DNA of 64,000 nucleotides from Patulibacter sp. SYSU D01012 (GTDB lineage: Bacteria; Actinomycetota; Thermoleophilia; Solirubrobacterales; Solirubrobacteraceae). Of this stretch, positions 23,801 to 32,190 are shown piece after piece. Position 1 is the first letter of the stretch. Each line of letters opens with the position of its first letter. A program made the position numbers and the translations under genes. The stretch covers positions 744,001 through 808,000 of the forward strand of contig NZ_JAFMTB010000001.1 in assembly GCF_017916475.1 (NCBI RefSeq), read 5' to 3'. Below the pieces are notes generated by a model that saw nothing but the letters and a program-made list of their open reading frames with translations, was not told where the DNA came from and did no database searches.

Positions 23801-24573
23801 CCGTCGTCCTGTCGGCGATCCGGCGCGACCTGCGCCTGGCGCTGCTGCGTCCCACCGGCCTGGTGCTCGACGCCCTCGGCATCGTCGTGGGCGTCGCCCT
23901 CATCTTCTTCATCGGGCGCTTCGTCGGCAGCGGCAGCAACGGCGTCCCGTACTTCGCCTACGCCGCGACGGGCCTGCCGGTGCTGCGGATGCACGGCGCC
24001 GTCGGCCGCGTCCTGGCCGCGCTCGGCATCGGCACCGTCAGCGGCACGTTCGAGCACGCCGTCAGCTCGCCGGCGCCCGTCCCCGTCGTCGTGCTGGCGG
24101 AGCTGGCGTTCGAGCTGCTCCGCGCCGCGGTCATCGCCCTGCTGCTCCTGGCCGTGGCGGCCCTGTACGGCGCGCCGTTCGCGCTGTCCGTCGGCGGCGC
24201 CGTCGGCGTGCTGCTCGGGATCGTCGGCGCCGCCGGCGTGTTCGCGGCGCTCGGGGCGCTGGTGATCGGCCTGGTGCAGGTCGTCCGCGAGGCCTCGTCG
24301 GTCGTGGCGCTCACGGCGCTCGTGCTGCCCGTCCTCGCGGGGGCGTACTTCCCGCTCTCCACCCTGCCCGCGCCGATCGAGGCCGTCGCCACCGTCCTGC
24401 CGTTCCGCCTGCCCGTCGACCTGCTGCGCGCCGGGCTCGTCGACGGCACCCTCGACGTCGGGGCGGCCGCGCTGCTGGCGGCGAGCCTGGCGGTGGCGCT
24501 GCCGCTCGGGCTGGCGGCGGCCGCCGCGGGGGTCGCGCACGCGCGGCGGCGCGGCGCGCTCGGGAGCGCGTGA
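23797..24573 (+). CDS. ABC-2 type transporter permease
   Basis: This 258-residue membrane protein has about six helices: TGLVLDALGIVVGVALIFFIG near the start, AELAFELLRAAVIALLLLAVAAL, a Gly/Val-rich helix around 135-155, and a C-terminal helix ending in HARRRGALGSA. The helix layout with a short loop PLSTLPAPIEAVATVLPFRLPVD before the last helix is characteristic of ABC-2 permeases. It starts in the ATGA overlap with the ATPase. The next gene has its own promoter, so this is the last gene of the cassette unit. Confidence 0.87.
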   Translation: MTVVLSAIRRDLRLALLRPTGLVLDALGIVVGVALIFFIGRFVGSGSNGVPYFAYAATGLPVLRMHGAVGRVLAALGIGTVSGTFEHAVSSPAPVPVVVLAELAFELLRAAVIALLLLAVAALYGAPFALSVGGAVGVLLGIVGAAGVFAALGALVIGLVQVVREASSVVALTALVLPVLAGAYFPLSTLPAPIEAVATVLPFRLPVDLLRAGLVDGTLDVGAAALLAASLAVALPLGLAAAAAGVAHARRRGALGSA

Positions 24574-24612
24574 TCCGGGGGACGCACCGCACGGGCGCGC
24601 TAGGTTGGGGCC

Positions 24613-25557
24613 GTGCGGATTCTCGTGACCGGAGGAGCGGGCTTCATCGGCTCGCACATCGCTCGACGCCTGCTGCGGGACGGCCACGAGGTCCGGATCC
24701 TGGACTCGTTCGCGACCGGTCGGCGTTCGAACCTGGCGGTCCTGGACGGGGTCGAGCTCGTCGAGGGCGACATCCAGAGCTACGAGCGCGCCCACACCGC
24801 GGTCCGCGGCTGCGACATGGTCCTGCACCAGGCGGCGCTGCCGTCCGTGCCCCGGTCGATCCAGGACCCGCTGACGTCGGCCGCGGTGAACACGACGGGC
24901 ACGCTGAACGTGCTGCTCGCCGCGCGCGACGCGGGCGTCCGTCGCGTGGTCTTCGCCTCGTCGTCGTCGGTCTACGGCGCCTCCGAGGCGCTGCCGAAGC
25001 ACGAGGAGCTCCCGACGCTGCCGATCTCGCCGTACGCGGTCAGCAAGCTCGCGGCCGAGGGGTACTGCCGGGCGTTCAGCGCCGTCTACGACCTGGAGTG
25101 CGTCGCGCTGCGCTACTTCAACGTCTTCGGCCCGCGTCAGGACCCGCAGTCGCAGTACGCGGCGGTCATCCCGCGGTTCATCACCGCCGCGCTCGAGGGG
25201 CGCAGCCCCACGGTCTTCGGGGACGGCGAGCAGTCCCGCGACTTCACGTACATCGACAACGTCGTCGACGCGAACGTCCTGGCCCTGACCGCTCCGGGCG
25301 CGGTCGGCGAGGCGTTCAACGTCGCGTGCGGCGAGCGCTACACGCTCAACGAGCTGCTCCGGGTCATCGGCTCGGTCGTCGGCACGGACGTGACGGCCCA
25401 GCACCTCGAGCCGCGGGCCGGCGACGTGCGGCACTCGCAGGCCGACATCGGCAAGGCCCGGCGGCTGCTGGGGTACGAGCCGACCGTGCGGTTCGAGGAC
25501 GGCGTCCGCGCCACCGTCGAAGCGCTCGTCGCCGAGCGCGCCGCGGCCCCGGCTTGA
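24613..25557 (+). CDS. UDP-GlcNAc/UDP-hexose 4-epimerase family SDR (WbpP-like)
   Basis: A 314-residue extended SDR has the NAD loop TGGAGFIGSHIA at 7-18, SSSSVYG with catalytic Ser, and YAVSK (Tyr/Lys). The sequence ALPSVPRSIQDPLTSAAVN is characteristic of the WbpP/UDP-N-acetylglucosamine 4-epimerase group. It would interconvert UDP-GlcNAc and UDP-GalNAc in the cytoplasm for the second polysaccharide block. The GTG start follows TAGGTT with a 6-nt spacer (leaderless). Its TGA overlaps a TTG start of the next gene. Confidence 0.87.
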   Translation: MRILVTGGAGFIGSHIARRLLRDGHEVRILDSFATGRRSNLAVLDGVELVEGDIQSYERAHTAVRGCDMVLHQAALPSVPRSIQDPLTSAAVNTTGTLNVLLAARDAGVRRVVFASSSSVYGASEALPKHEELPTLPISPYAVSKLAAEGYCRAFSAVYDLECVALRYFNVFGPRQDPQSQYAAVIPRFITAALEGRSPTVFGDGEQSRDFTYIDNVVDANVLALTAPGAVGEAFNVACGERYTLNELLRVIGSVVGTDVTAQHLEPRAGDVRHSQADIGKARRLLGYEPTVRFEDGVRATVEALVAERAAAPA

Positions 25558-26786
25558 GCGCGCCGCGGCCGCCCCGGGTGCGGGTGCTCCGCGTCATCGC
25601 CCGCATGAACGTCGGCGGGCCGGCGCACCACGTGGCCATCCTGTCGGAGCGGCTGGACCCCACGCGGTACGCGACGGTGCTGCTCACGGGGGAGGTCCCC
25701 CCGTCCGAGGGCAGCCTGGAGCGCCTGGCGACCGAGCGCGGCGTGGACGTGCGGCGGGTGGCCGGCCTGGGTCCCGCCCTGCGGCCGCTCGCCGACCTGC
25801 GCGCGTTCGTGGCCCTCGTCGGGCACGTGCATCGCCTGCGGCCGGACGTCGTGCACACCCACACGGCGAAGGCCGGGCTGCTCGGCCGCCTGGCGGCCCG
25901 GGTGGTCCTGGGGCGCCGGGTGACGGTGGTGCACACGTACCACGGGCACGTCCTGCGCGGGTACTTCGGTCGGCGCACCGAAGCGCTGTTCCGGACGCTC
26001 GAGACGCTGCTCGCCCGCACGACGGACCGCCTGGTGGGCGTCAGCCAGGCGACGGTCGACGAGCTCGTCGACCTCGGCGTGGCGCCGCGCGACCGGTTCT
26101 CGGTCGTCCCCGTCGGCCTGGACCTGGACCGCTTCCTCGCCGTCACCCCCGATCCCGACGGCCTGCGGCGGCAGATCGACGCCCCGGCGACGGCGCTCGT
26201 CGTCGCGTTCGTGGGGCGGCTGGCGCCCATCAAGCGGGTCGACGTGCTGCTCGCGGCCGTCGCCGACGCCCGGCGGCGCGGTGCGGACGTCCGGCTCCTC
26301 GTCGCCGGCGACGGCGAGCTGCGCGCCGATCTCGAGCGGCAGGCCGCGCCGCTCGGTGCGGCGGTGCGGTTCCTGGGCTTCCGCGACGACCTCCCGTCCG
26401 TCGCGGCCGCGGCGGACGTCGCCGCGCTGACCTCCGACAACGAGGGGACGCCCGTCGCGCTGATCGAGGCGGCCGCCGCGGGCGTCCCGGCGATCGCCAC
26501 CGCCGTCGGCGGCGTCGGCGACATCGTGCTCGACGGCACGACGGGGGTGCTCGTCGCGCCCGGAGACGTCGAGGGGTTCGCGGACGCGCTGGTCGCCGCC
26601 GCGGCCGACCGCCAGGCGCTCGCGGCGATGGGCGCGGCGGCGCGCCGGCACGTCGGTCGGCGGTACGACGCCGCCCGGCTCGTCCGCGACGTGGACCGTC
26701 TGTACGGCGAGCTGCTCGGACGGCCCGCGGAGCGTCCGTCGCCGGCCGGCGGGCGCTCCGGGGGACGGGGCGCACGAGGGATGTAG
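25554..26786 (+). CDS. GT4 family glycosyltransferase
   Basis: A GT-B enzyme of 402-410 residues has VLRVIARMNVGGPAHHVAIL at the N terminus, FVGRLAPIKRVDVLL at the start of the donor domain, and ALTSDNEGTPVALIEAAAAG (E-x7-E motif). These are typical of retaining GT4 enzymes of exopolysaccharide synthesis. The TTG start overlapping the previous TGA (TTGA) fits the coupling habit here; a GTG at 25578 is the alternative. The TAG stop is also the first half of TAGGGT, a -10-like element for the next gene. Confidence 0.87.
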   Translation: MSAPRPPRVRVLRVIARMNVGGPAHHVAILSERLDPTRYATVLLTGEVPPSEGSLERLATERGVDVRRVAGLGPALRPLADLRAFVALVGHVHRLRPDVVHTHTAKAGLLGRLAARVVLGRRVTVVHTYHGHVLRGYFGRRTEALFRTLETLLARTTDRLVGVSQATVDELVDLGVAPRDRFSVVPVGLDLDRFLAVTPDPDGLRRQIDAPATALVVAFVGRLAPIKRVDVLLAAVADARRRGADVRLLVAGDGELRADLERQAAPLGAAVRFLGFRDDLPSVAAAADVAALTSDNEGTPVALIEAAAAGVPAIATAVGGVGDIVLDGTTGVLVAPGDVEGFADALVAAAADRQALAAMGAAARRHVGRRYDAARLVRDVDRLYGELLGRPAERPSPAGGRSGGRGARGM

Positions 26787-26789
26787 GGT
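26784..26789 (+). promoter_or_regulatory. TAGGGT -10 element sharing a stop codon
   Basis: TAGGGT begins with the TAG stop of the GT4 gene and lies 37 nt before the ATG of the next SDR gene, giving a short leader of about 31 nt. Confidence 0.45.
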
Positions 26790-26826
26790 CTGCGGGCACC
26801 GTCCTCCCCCACCGGCGGTGCGCTGC

Positions 26827-27804
26827 ATGTCCGATCGCGTCCTGATCACCGGCGGAGCCGGCTTCATCGGCTCTCACCTGAGCGATGCGCTGCTCCAGGC
26901 CGGCCATCACGTCCACGTCATCGACGACCTGTCGACGGGGGCGATCGAGAACATCCGCCACCTGAAGGACCACCCGCGCTTCGGGTACACCATCGACAGC
27001 TGTGCGAACCGGGCGGTGGTCGCCGAGCTCGTCGACGAGGTCGACGTCGTCTACCACCTCGCCGCCGCGGTCGGCGTGGAGCTGATCGTCGAGTCGCCGG
27101 TGCGGACGATCGAGACGAACGTGCACTGCACCGAGGTCGTCCTCTCCCAGGCTGCGAAGAAGCGCAAGCCCGTGCTGCTGGCCTCGACCTCCGAGGTGTA
27201 CGGCAAGTCGGCGGCGCTGCCGTTCCGCGAGGACGGCGACCTGGTGATGGGCGCGACGACGAAGGGGCGGTGGTCCTACGCCTGCTCGAAGGCGATCGAC
27301 GAGTTCCTGGCGCTGGCGTACTGGAACGAGCGCAAGCTGCCGACGGTCGTCGTGCGGCTCTTCAACACCGTCGGTCCCCGTCAGACCGGGCAGTACGGGA
27401 TGGTCGTGCCGAAGTTCGTCCGCGGGGCGCTCGCCGAGCGCGACCTGCAGGTGTTCGGCGACGGCGCGCAGAGCCGCTGCTTCGGGCACGTGGCCGACGT
27501 CGTCCGTGCGATGGCCGCCCTGATGGCGGACGACCGGCACAGCGGCGAGGTCTTCAACGTCGGCACCACGGAGGAGGTGACGATCCGCGAGCTCGCCGAC
27601 CGGGTCGTCGCAGCCACCGGGTCGTCGTCGGGCATCGTCTCGGTGCCGTACGAGACGGCGTACGGCACCGGCTTCGAGGACATGCACCGCCGGGTGCCCG
27701 ACACGACGAAGATCCGCGAGGCGATCGGCTGGGCGCCCGAGCGCGACCTGGACCGCATCCTGGCGGACGTCGTCGCCTACGAGAAGACGAAGCTCCCGCT
27801 GTGA
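26827..27804 (+). CDS. NDP-sugar epimerase/dehydratase (extended SDR)
   Basis: A 325-residue SDR has VLITGGAGFIGSHLS, LASTSEVYGKS (catalytic Thr/Ser region) and WSYACSKAIDEF (Tyr/Lys). LFNTVGPRQTGQYGMVVPKFV and VFGDGAQSRCFGHVADV resemble UDP-glucuronate decarboxylase and dTDP/GDP-sugar dehydratase relatives. I choose ATG 26827 (MSDRVLITGG) over an in-frame GTG nine nt upstream, because the NAD loop then sits at the usual distance from the N terminus. The exact sugar is not determined. It is followed 15 nt later by the WecA-like gene. Confidence 0.82.
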   Translation: MSDRVLITGGAGFIGSHLSDALLQAGHHVHVIDDLSTGAIENIRHLKDHPRFGYTIDSCANRAVVAELVDEVDVVYHLAAAVGVELIVESPVRTIETNVHCTEVVLSQAAKKRKPVLLASTSEVYGKSAALPFREDGDLVMGATTKGRWSYACSKAIDEFLALAYWNERKLPTVVVRLFNTVGPRQTGQYGMVVPKFVRGALAERDLQVFGDGAQSRCFGHVADVVRAMAALMADDRHSGEVFNVGTTEEVTIRELADRVVAATGSSSGIVSVPYETAYGTGFEDMHRRVPDTTKIREAIGWAPERDLDRILADVVAYEKTKLPL

Positions 27805-27819
27805 CGCGGGGTCGCCGGC

Positions 27820-28860
27820 GTGCCGGTTGAGGGGCGACTCGCGCTCGCGCTGCTGGCCGCGTGCGTCGCGGCGTACGCGCTGACGCCCGTCGCGGCGCGC
27901 GCCGCTGCGCGCTGGCGGTTCTACGACGCGCCCGCGGGCTACAAGGGCCACGCGGCGCCGACGCCGTACCTGGGCGGGGCGGCGGTGATGAGCGCCTTCG
28001 TCCTGGTCCTCGTCGCCCTGGCCGCCGGGGTGGACGGGCGACGCACCGCGGCGCTCGCGGCCGGCGTGGCGATCCTCTGGGTGGTCGGGACCGTCGACGA
28101 CCGGCGGACCGTGCCGCCGGGCTGTCGGGTGGCGGTCGAGGCGGCGCTCGCCGCCGGCTCCTGGGCGCTGGGCCTCGGGTGGGACACGGGGCTCGGGGCC
28201 GCGGTCGACCTCGTCCTCACGGTCGCGTGGGTCGTGCTCGTCGTCAACGCGCTGAACCTCTTCGACAACATGGACGGCGCGGCGTCGACGATGGCGCTCG
28301 TCGTCGGGCTCGCGATCGCCGCCCTCGGCGCCCTCGCGGACGACCCGTGGGCCGCGGCGGCCGGCGCGGCGCTCGCCGGCGCCTGCCTCGGGTTCCTGCG
28401 GCACAACCTCGCCACGCCGGCGCGCATCTTCCTGGGCGACGGCGGATCGATGCCGGCCGGCTTCGTCGTCGCGACGCTGACCATGACGGCCGCGTCGGCG
28501 GCCGCCCCGGGCGCACAGGCGCTGCCGGCCGGCCTGCTGCTCGTGGGCCTGCTGCTCGTCGACACCACGCTCGTCGTGCTCTCCCGGCGCCGGCGGGGCA
28601 TCTCGATCCTCACCGGCGGCCGCGATCACCTGACGCACCGCGCACGACGCCACCTGGGGACGCCGCGCCGCGTCGCGGTCGCCCTCGGGACGACGCAGGT
28701 GCTCGTCTGCGCGGCGGGGGTGACGGTCGCGCGCGGGCCGGTCGCGCTCGCCGTGGTCGGAGCCGTCGCGTACCTGGCGCTCGCGGCCGTCGGCGTCGGG
28801 CTGCTCCTGGCCGAGGAGCAGCGGCTCGCCGCACCGGCGCCCGGCGCTCAGAGCGAGTAG
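27820..28860 (+). CDS. WecA/MraY-family polyprenyl-phosphate sugar-1-phosphate transferase
   Basis: A 346-residue integral membrane protein of about ten helices carries the family motifs: KGHAAPTPYLGG (first cytoplasmic loop), VVGTVDDRRTVPP with the DD pair, NALNLFDNMDGAAS, FLGDGGSMPAG, and GGRDHLTHR (HxxHR loop, here HLTHR). It would transfer a UDP-sugar phosphate to undecaprenyl phosphate and so start a lipid-linked repeat unit. GTG is the likely start. Its last 13 bp overlap the 3' end of the convergent dehydrogenase. Confidence 0.9.
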   Translation: MPVEGRLALALLAACVAAYALTPVAARAAARWRFYDAPAGYKGHAAPTPYLGGAAVMSAFVLVLVALAAGVDGRRTAALAAGVAILWVVGTVDDRRTVPPGCRVAVEAALAAGSWALGLGWDTGLGAAVDLVLTVAWVVLVVNALNLFDNMDGAASTMALVVGLAIAALGALADDPWAAAAGAALAGACLGFLRHNLATPARIFLGDGGSMPAGFVVATLTMTAASAAAPGAQALPAGLLLVGLLLVDTTLVVLSRRRRGISILTGGRDHLTHRARRHLGTPRRVAVALGTTQVLVCAAGVTVARGPVALAVVGAVAYLALAAVGVGLLLAEEQRLAAPAPGAQSE

Positions 28861-30116
28861 ACGCTCGGACGCCGCCGGTCGGCGACGACGCCCCGCAGGT
28901 CCAGGACGATCCGGTCGTCCGTCGCCACGGCGTCGTAGTCGACGTGGCTGTGCGGCGTGACGATCACCGTCAGGTCGGCGTCGGCGAGCACGCGATCGAG
29001 CGGCTCGTGGCGCAGCTCGAGCTCCGGCAGCGCCTCGACGTGGGGGTCGTGGTAGCGCACGTCCGCGCCCAGCGCCCGCAGCAGGGCGACGATCTTCAGC
29101 GCCGGCGACTCGCGGATGTCGCCGACGTCGCGCTTGTACGCGACGCCCAGGATCGCGATCCGGCTGCCGCGCACCGCCTTGCCCTGGTCGTTGAGCGCCC
29201 GCTCGGCCCGCTGGACGCAGTGGTAGGGCATCTGCTGGTTGATCTTCCCCGCCAGCTCGACGAACTCCGTGGAGAAGTCGAACTCGCGCGCCCGCCAGGC
29301 CAGGTAGAACGGGTCGACGGGCAGGCAGTGCCCGCCCATGCCCGGCCCCGGATCGAAGCGCATGAACCCGTACGGCTTCGAGGCGGCGGCGTCCACGACC
29401 TCGCGGATGTCCAGCCCCATGCGGTCGCACAGCATCGCCAGCTCGTTGACGAGCGCGATGTTGACGGAGCGGAACACGTTCTCCAGCAGCTTGGACAGCT
29501 CGGCGACGTCGGGGCTCGAGACGACGCGGACGTCCTCGCAGACCGTCGCGTACACGTCGCGCGCCGCCGCACCGCACGCGTCGGTGTAGCCGCCGACGGT
29601 CTTCGGGGTGGTGGCGAGCGTGAAGTCGGTGCGGCCCGGGTCGATGCGCTCGGGCGAGTAGGCGACGTGGAAGTCCGTGCCCGCCACGAGGCCGGAGCCG
29701 CGCTCGAGCGTCGGCACCAGCTGCTCGCGCGTCGTGCCGGGGTAGGTCGTCGACTCCAGCACCACGGTCTGCCCCGCGCGGAGCTGCCCGGCCACCGCGT
29801 CGCTCGCGGCGGTGAGCGCGGTCAGGTCCGGCTCGCGGTTCGCGTTCAGGGGCGTCGGGACGCAGATGAGGACGGCGTCCGCCTGGGGCAGGCGCTCGGT
29901 CGACGTCGTCGCGTCGAGGCGCTCGAGGACGGCCCCGAGGCGCTCGGCCGGCACGTCCTCGATGTGCGAGCGGCCCGCCCGCAGCCCTGCGACCACCGCC
30001 TCGGAGCGGTCGACGCCCAGCACCGACACGCCGGCCTCGGCGAACGCGACGGCGAGCGGCAGACCGACGTAGCCGAGTCCGATGACGGCGACGGAGGCGG
30101 GGAACCCTGGGGCCAT
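28848..30116 (-). CDS. Nucleotide-sugar 6-dehydrogenase (UDP-GlcNAc/ManNAc type)
   Basis: This 422-residue protein has the NAD loop VAVIGLGYVGLPLAVAF at the N terminus, VPTPLNANREPD, STTYPGTT, LSKLLENVFRSVNIALVNE, and the catalytic Cys in GPGMGGHCLPVDPFY. The C-terminal domain has VAYKRDVGDIRESPAL. These fit the WbpA/TviB/WecC group that oxidises UDP-HexNAc to the uronic acid using 2 NAD+. With the WbpP-like epimerase it could yield UDP-GalNAcA. The start MAPGFPASVAVIG is 6 nt after TACGGT; upstream extensions lack conservation. Confidence 0.9.
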   Translation of the reverse strand: MAPGFPASVAVIGLGYVGLPLAVAFAEAGVSVLGVDRSEAVVAGLRAGRSHIEDVPAERLGAVLERLDATTSTERLPQADAVLICVPTPLNANREPDLTALTAASDAVAGQLRAGQTVVLESTTYPGTTREQLVPTLERGSGLVAGTDFHVAYSPERIDPGRTDFTLATTPKTVGGYTDACGAAARDVYATVCEDVRVVSSPDVAELSKLLENVFRSVNIALVNELAMLCDRMGLDIREVVDAAASKPYGFMRFDPGPGMGGHCLPVDPFYLAWRAREFDFSTEFVELAGKINQQMPYHCVQRAERALNDQGKAVRGSRIAILGVAYKRDVGDIRESPALKIVALLRALGADVRYHDPHVEALPELELRHEPLDRVLADADLTVIVTPHSHVDYDAVATDDRIVLDLRGVVADRRRPSVYSL

Positions 30117-30204
30117 CGGGGTACCGTACGCGGTCCGTGCCGTCCGTGTGACGCCCGGCACGCCCGCGGCGCCGGCCGCTGGTGCCGCGACTAGAGTCCG
30201 CCGC

Positions 30205-32190
30205 GTGGGGCTCTCCGCGATCGTGCCGTCCCGTCGCGCTCCGTCGCCCCCGTCCGGGCTCGGCGCGGCCACCCGGCGTGCCGCCGCCAGCGGGCTGCTG
30301 GGGCTGGCGCTCGGGCTGTCGCCGGTGCTGCACGGCGGCTACGCGAGCACCACGTGGATCCCTGCCGGCCTGGTCGTGATCGCCGCGGTCGTCGTCCTGG
30401 CGATCGCGGCGCCGCTGCGGCTGACCCGCCCCGGCGCCCTCGCCGTCGGCGGCGTCGCCGGCCTGGGGCTGTGGAGCCTCGCGTCCGCGCGGTGGGCGCC
30501 CTCGGCGTCGATCGCGGCGCTCGACGGCCAGCGTCTGCTGGCGCTCGCCGGCCTGCTCCTCCTGCTGCTCCTGCTGGTGCGGGAGCGGCGGTCCGCGCTC
30601 TCGGCGCTGGTGGGCGCGTTGGCGGGCGTCGGAGGCGTGGCGGCGTGGACCGTCGGACGCCTGCTCGCCGAGGACGGCGGGGCCGTGCTGCTCGCCGGGC
30701 GGCTGAACGAGCCCCTCGGCTACGTGAACGGCCAGGGCAGCATCTACGTGCTCGGCGCGCTCGCCGCCCTCGGGATCGGCGGAGCGGTCCGCTCCGCGGC
30801 GGCGGCCGGCGCCGCGGCCGCGGCGGCCACCCTGCTCGCCGGGCTGGCGCTGCTCTGCCAGTCCCGCGGGGTCCTCGCCGCGCTCGTCGTCGGCGCGCTC
30901 GTGGTCGTCCTGGCGGTGGACGGACGCGTCCGCCGGGCGTGGGCGGCGCTCCTCGTCGCGGCGGCGCTCGTCGCGATCGCCGGGACCCTCGGCGACGTCC
31001 TGGGGAGCACCACGTACCGGGGGACGCCGCCTTCGGCGGTGCACCACGCCGGCCGCGCCGTGCTCCTCGCCGCGGGGACGGTCGGCGTCGCCTGGGCGGC
31101 GTGCGTCGCCCTCGCCTCGCGGCTGCGGGGGACCGTCGCCGTGCGCGGCCGGACGGCCGCACGCGTGGCGCTGGCGGCGGTCGTGGGCGCGGCCCTCCTG
31201 GTGGGCGTCGTCCGGTCGCCCGTCATCGCGGACCGCGTCGCGGAGCAGTACCGCGCGTTCGTCGGGGTGGAGGCGCAGGCGGACGGGGCCGGATCGCGCC
31301 TCTTCTCCGGCGCGGGCACCCGCTACGACTACTGGCGCATCGCGTGGGGCAGCTTCCGGGCGCACCCGCTCGCCGGCGAGGGCGCCGGCGGCTTCGTCGT
31401 CCCGTACTTCCGCCAGCGGCGGACCACCGAGGCCGTGCAGCAGGCGCACAGCGTCCTCTTCGGCACCCTGGGCGAGCTCGGGCTCGTCGGGGCCGCGTTC
31501 CTGCTCGTGCTCGTCGCCGGGCTGGCGCTCGCCGTCGGCGGGGCGGCGCGGCGGACGGGCCGCGATCCCGTCGACCGTGCGCTCGCGGCGGCGGGCGCCG
31601 GCATGGCGGCTGCGTGGCTCCTGCACTCCTGCGTCGACTGGATCGTCCTGCTGCCAGGCGTGACGGGCGTCGGGTTCGTCGGCGTGGCGCTCGTGGTCCG
31701 CGCCGCCGCCCCGCCTCCGCCGGCGGCCGCGCCCGCCGGTGGGGCCGCCCGCGGCCGCGGGGCGTGGGTGCAGCAGGGCGGCCGGCTGGCGGCCGCGGCG
31801 GTGGTGGCCGTGGCGCTCGTGGCGGCCGTCGGCATGGGGCGCCGGCTCGTGGCGGACCGCGCGACGACGGCGGCGCGCGCGGCCGTCGCCACGGACCCGG
31901 CGCGCGCGGTGCGCCTGGCCGACCGGGCGATCCGCCTGGACCGCGACCGCATGGACGCCTACTACGCGCGGGCCGCCGCGCTCGCCCGGTTCGGCGACGC
32001 GCGTCCCGCGATCGCCACGCTGCGGGCCGCGCTCGCCCGGCAGCCCGACAGCTTCGTCACGTGGGCGCTGCTCGGCGATCTGCAGGTGCGGTCCGGCGAC
32101 CGTCCGGCCGCCCGTCGGGCCTACCGCCGGGCGCTCGCGCTCAATCCTCGCGACGCGGGTCTGCGGGCGGCGCTTCGGCAGGCCCGCTGA
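30205..32190 (+). CDS. O-antigen ligase/polymerase-like protein with C-terminal TPR
   Basis: A 661-residue protein has about 10-12 helices and the Wzy_C/O-antigen ligase loop: RYDYWRIAWGSFRAHPLAGEGAGGF, then AHSVLFGTLGELGLVGAAF. The last ~110 residues form helical repeats (DRDRMDAYYARAAALARFGD, DSFVTWALLGDLQVRSGD) that look like TPRs on the outer side. Such proteins join lipid-linked glycan to an acceptor or polymerise repeats outside the membrane. GTG 30205 was chosen because TAGAGT lies 7 nt upstream. The 3' end overlaps the convergent second ligase by 50 bp. Confidence 0.85.
   Translation: MGLSAIVPSRRAPSPPSGLGAATRRAAASGLLGLALGLSPVLHGGYASTTWIPAGLVVIAAVVVLAIAAPLRLTRPGALAVGGVAGLGLWSLASARWAPSASIAALDGQRLLALAGLLLLLLLLVRERRSALSALVGALAGVGGVAAWTVGRLLAEDGGAVLLAGRLNEPLGYVNGQGSIYVLGALAALGIGGAVRSAAAAGAAAAAATLLAGLALLCQSRGVLAALVVGALVVVLAVDGRVRRAWAALLVAAALVAIAGTLGDVLGSTTYRGTPPSAVHHAGRAVLLAAGTVGVAWAACVALASRLRGTVAVRGRTAARVALAAVVGAALLVGVVRSPVIADRVAEQYRAFVGVEAQADGAGSRLFSGAGTRYDYWRIAWGSFRAHPLAGEGAGGFVVPYFRQRRTTEAVQQAHSVLFGTLGELGLVGAAFLLVLVAGLALAVGGAARRTGRDPVDRALAAAGAGMAAAWLLHSCVDWIVLLPGVTGVGFVGVALVVRAAAPPPPAAAPAGGAARGRGAWVQQGGRLAAAAVVAVALVAAVGMGRRLVADRATTAARAAVATDPARAVRLADRAIRLDRDRMDAYYARAAALARFGDARPAIATLRAALARQPDSFVTWALLGDLQVRSGDRPAARRAYRRALALNPRDAGLRAALRQAR

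Noticed and set aside
27801-27830. Nine-residue frame between the SDR and WecA-like genes as a separate gene
   Set aside because: It overlaps both neighbours and lacks its own promoter; mentioned only as a weak parallel to the two micro-leaders.
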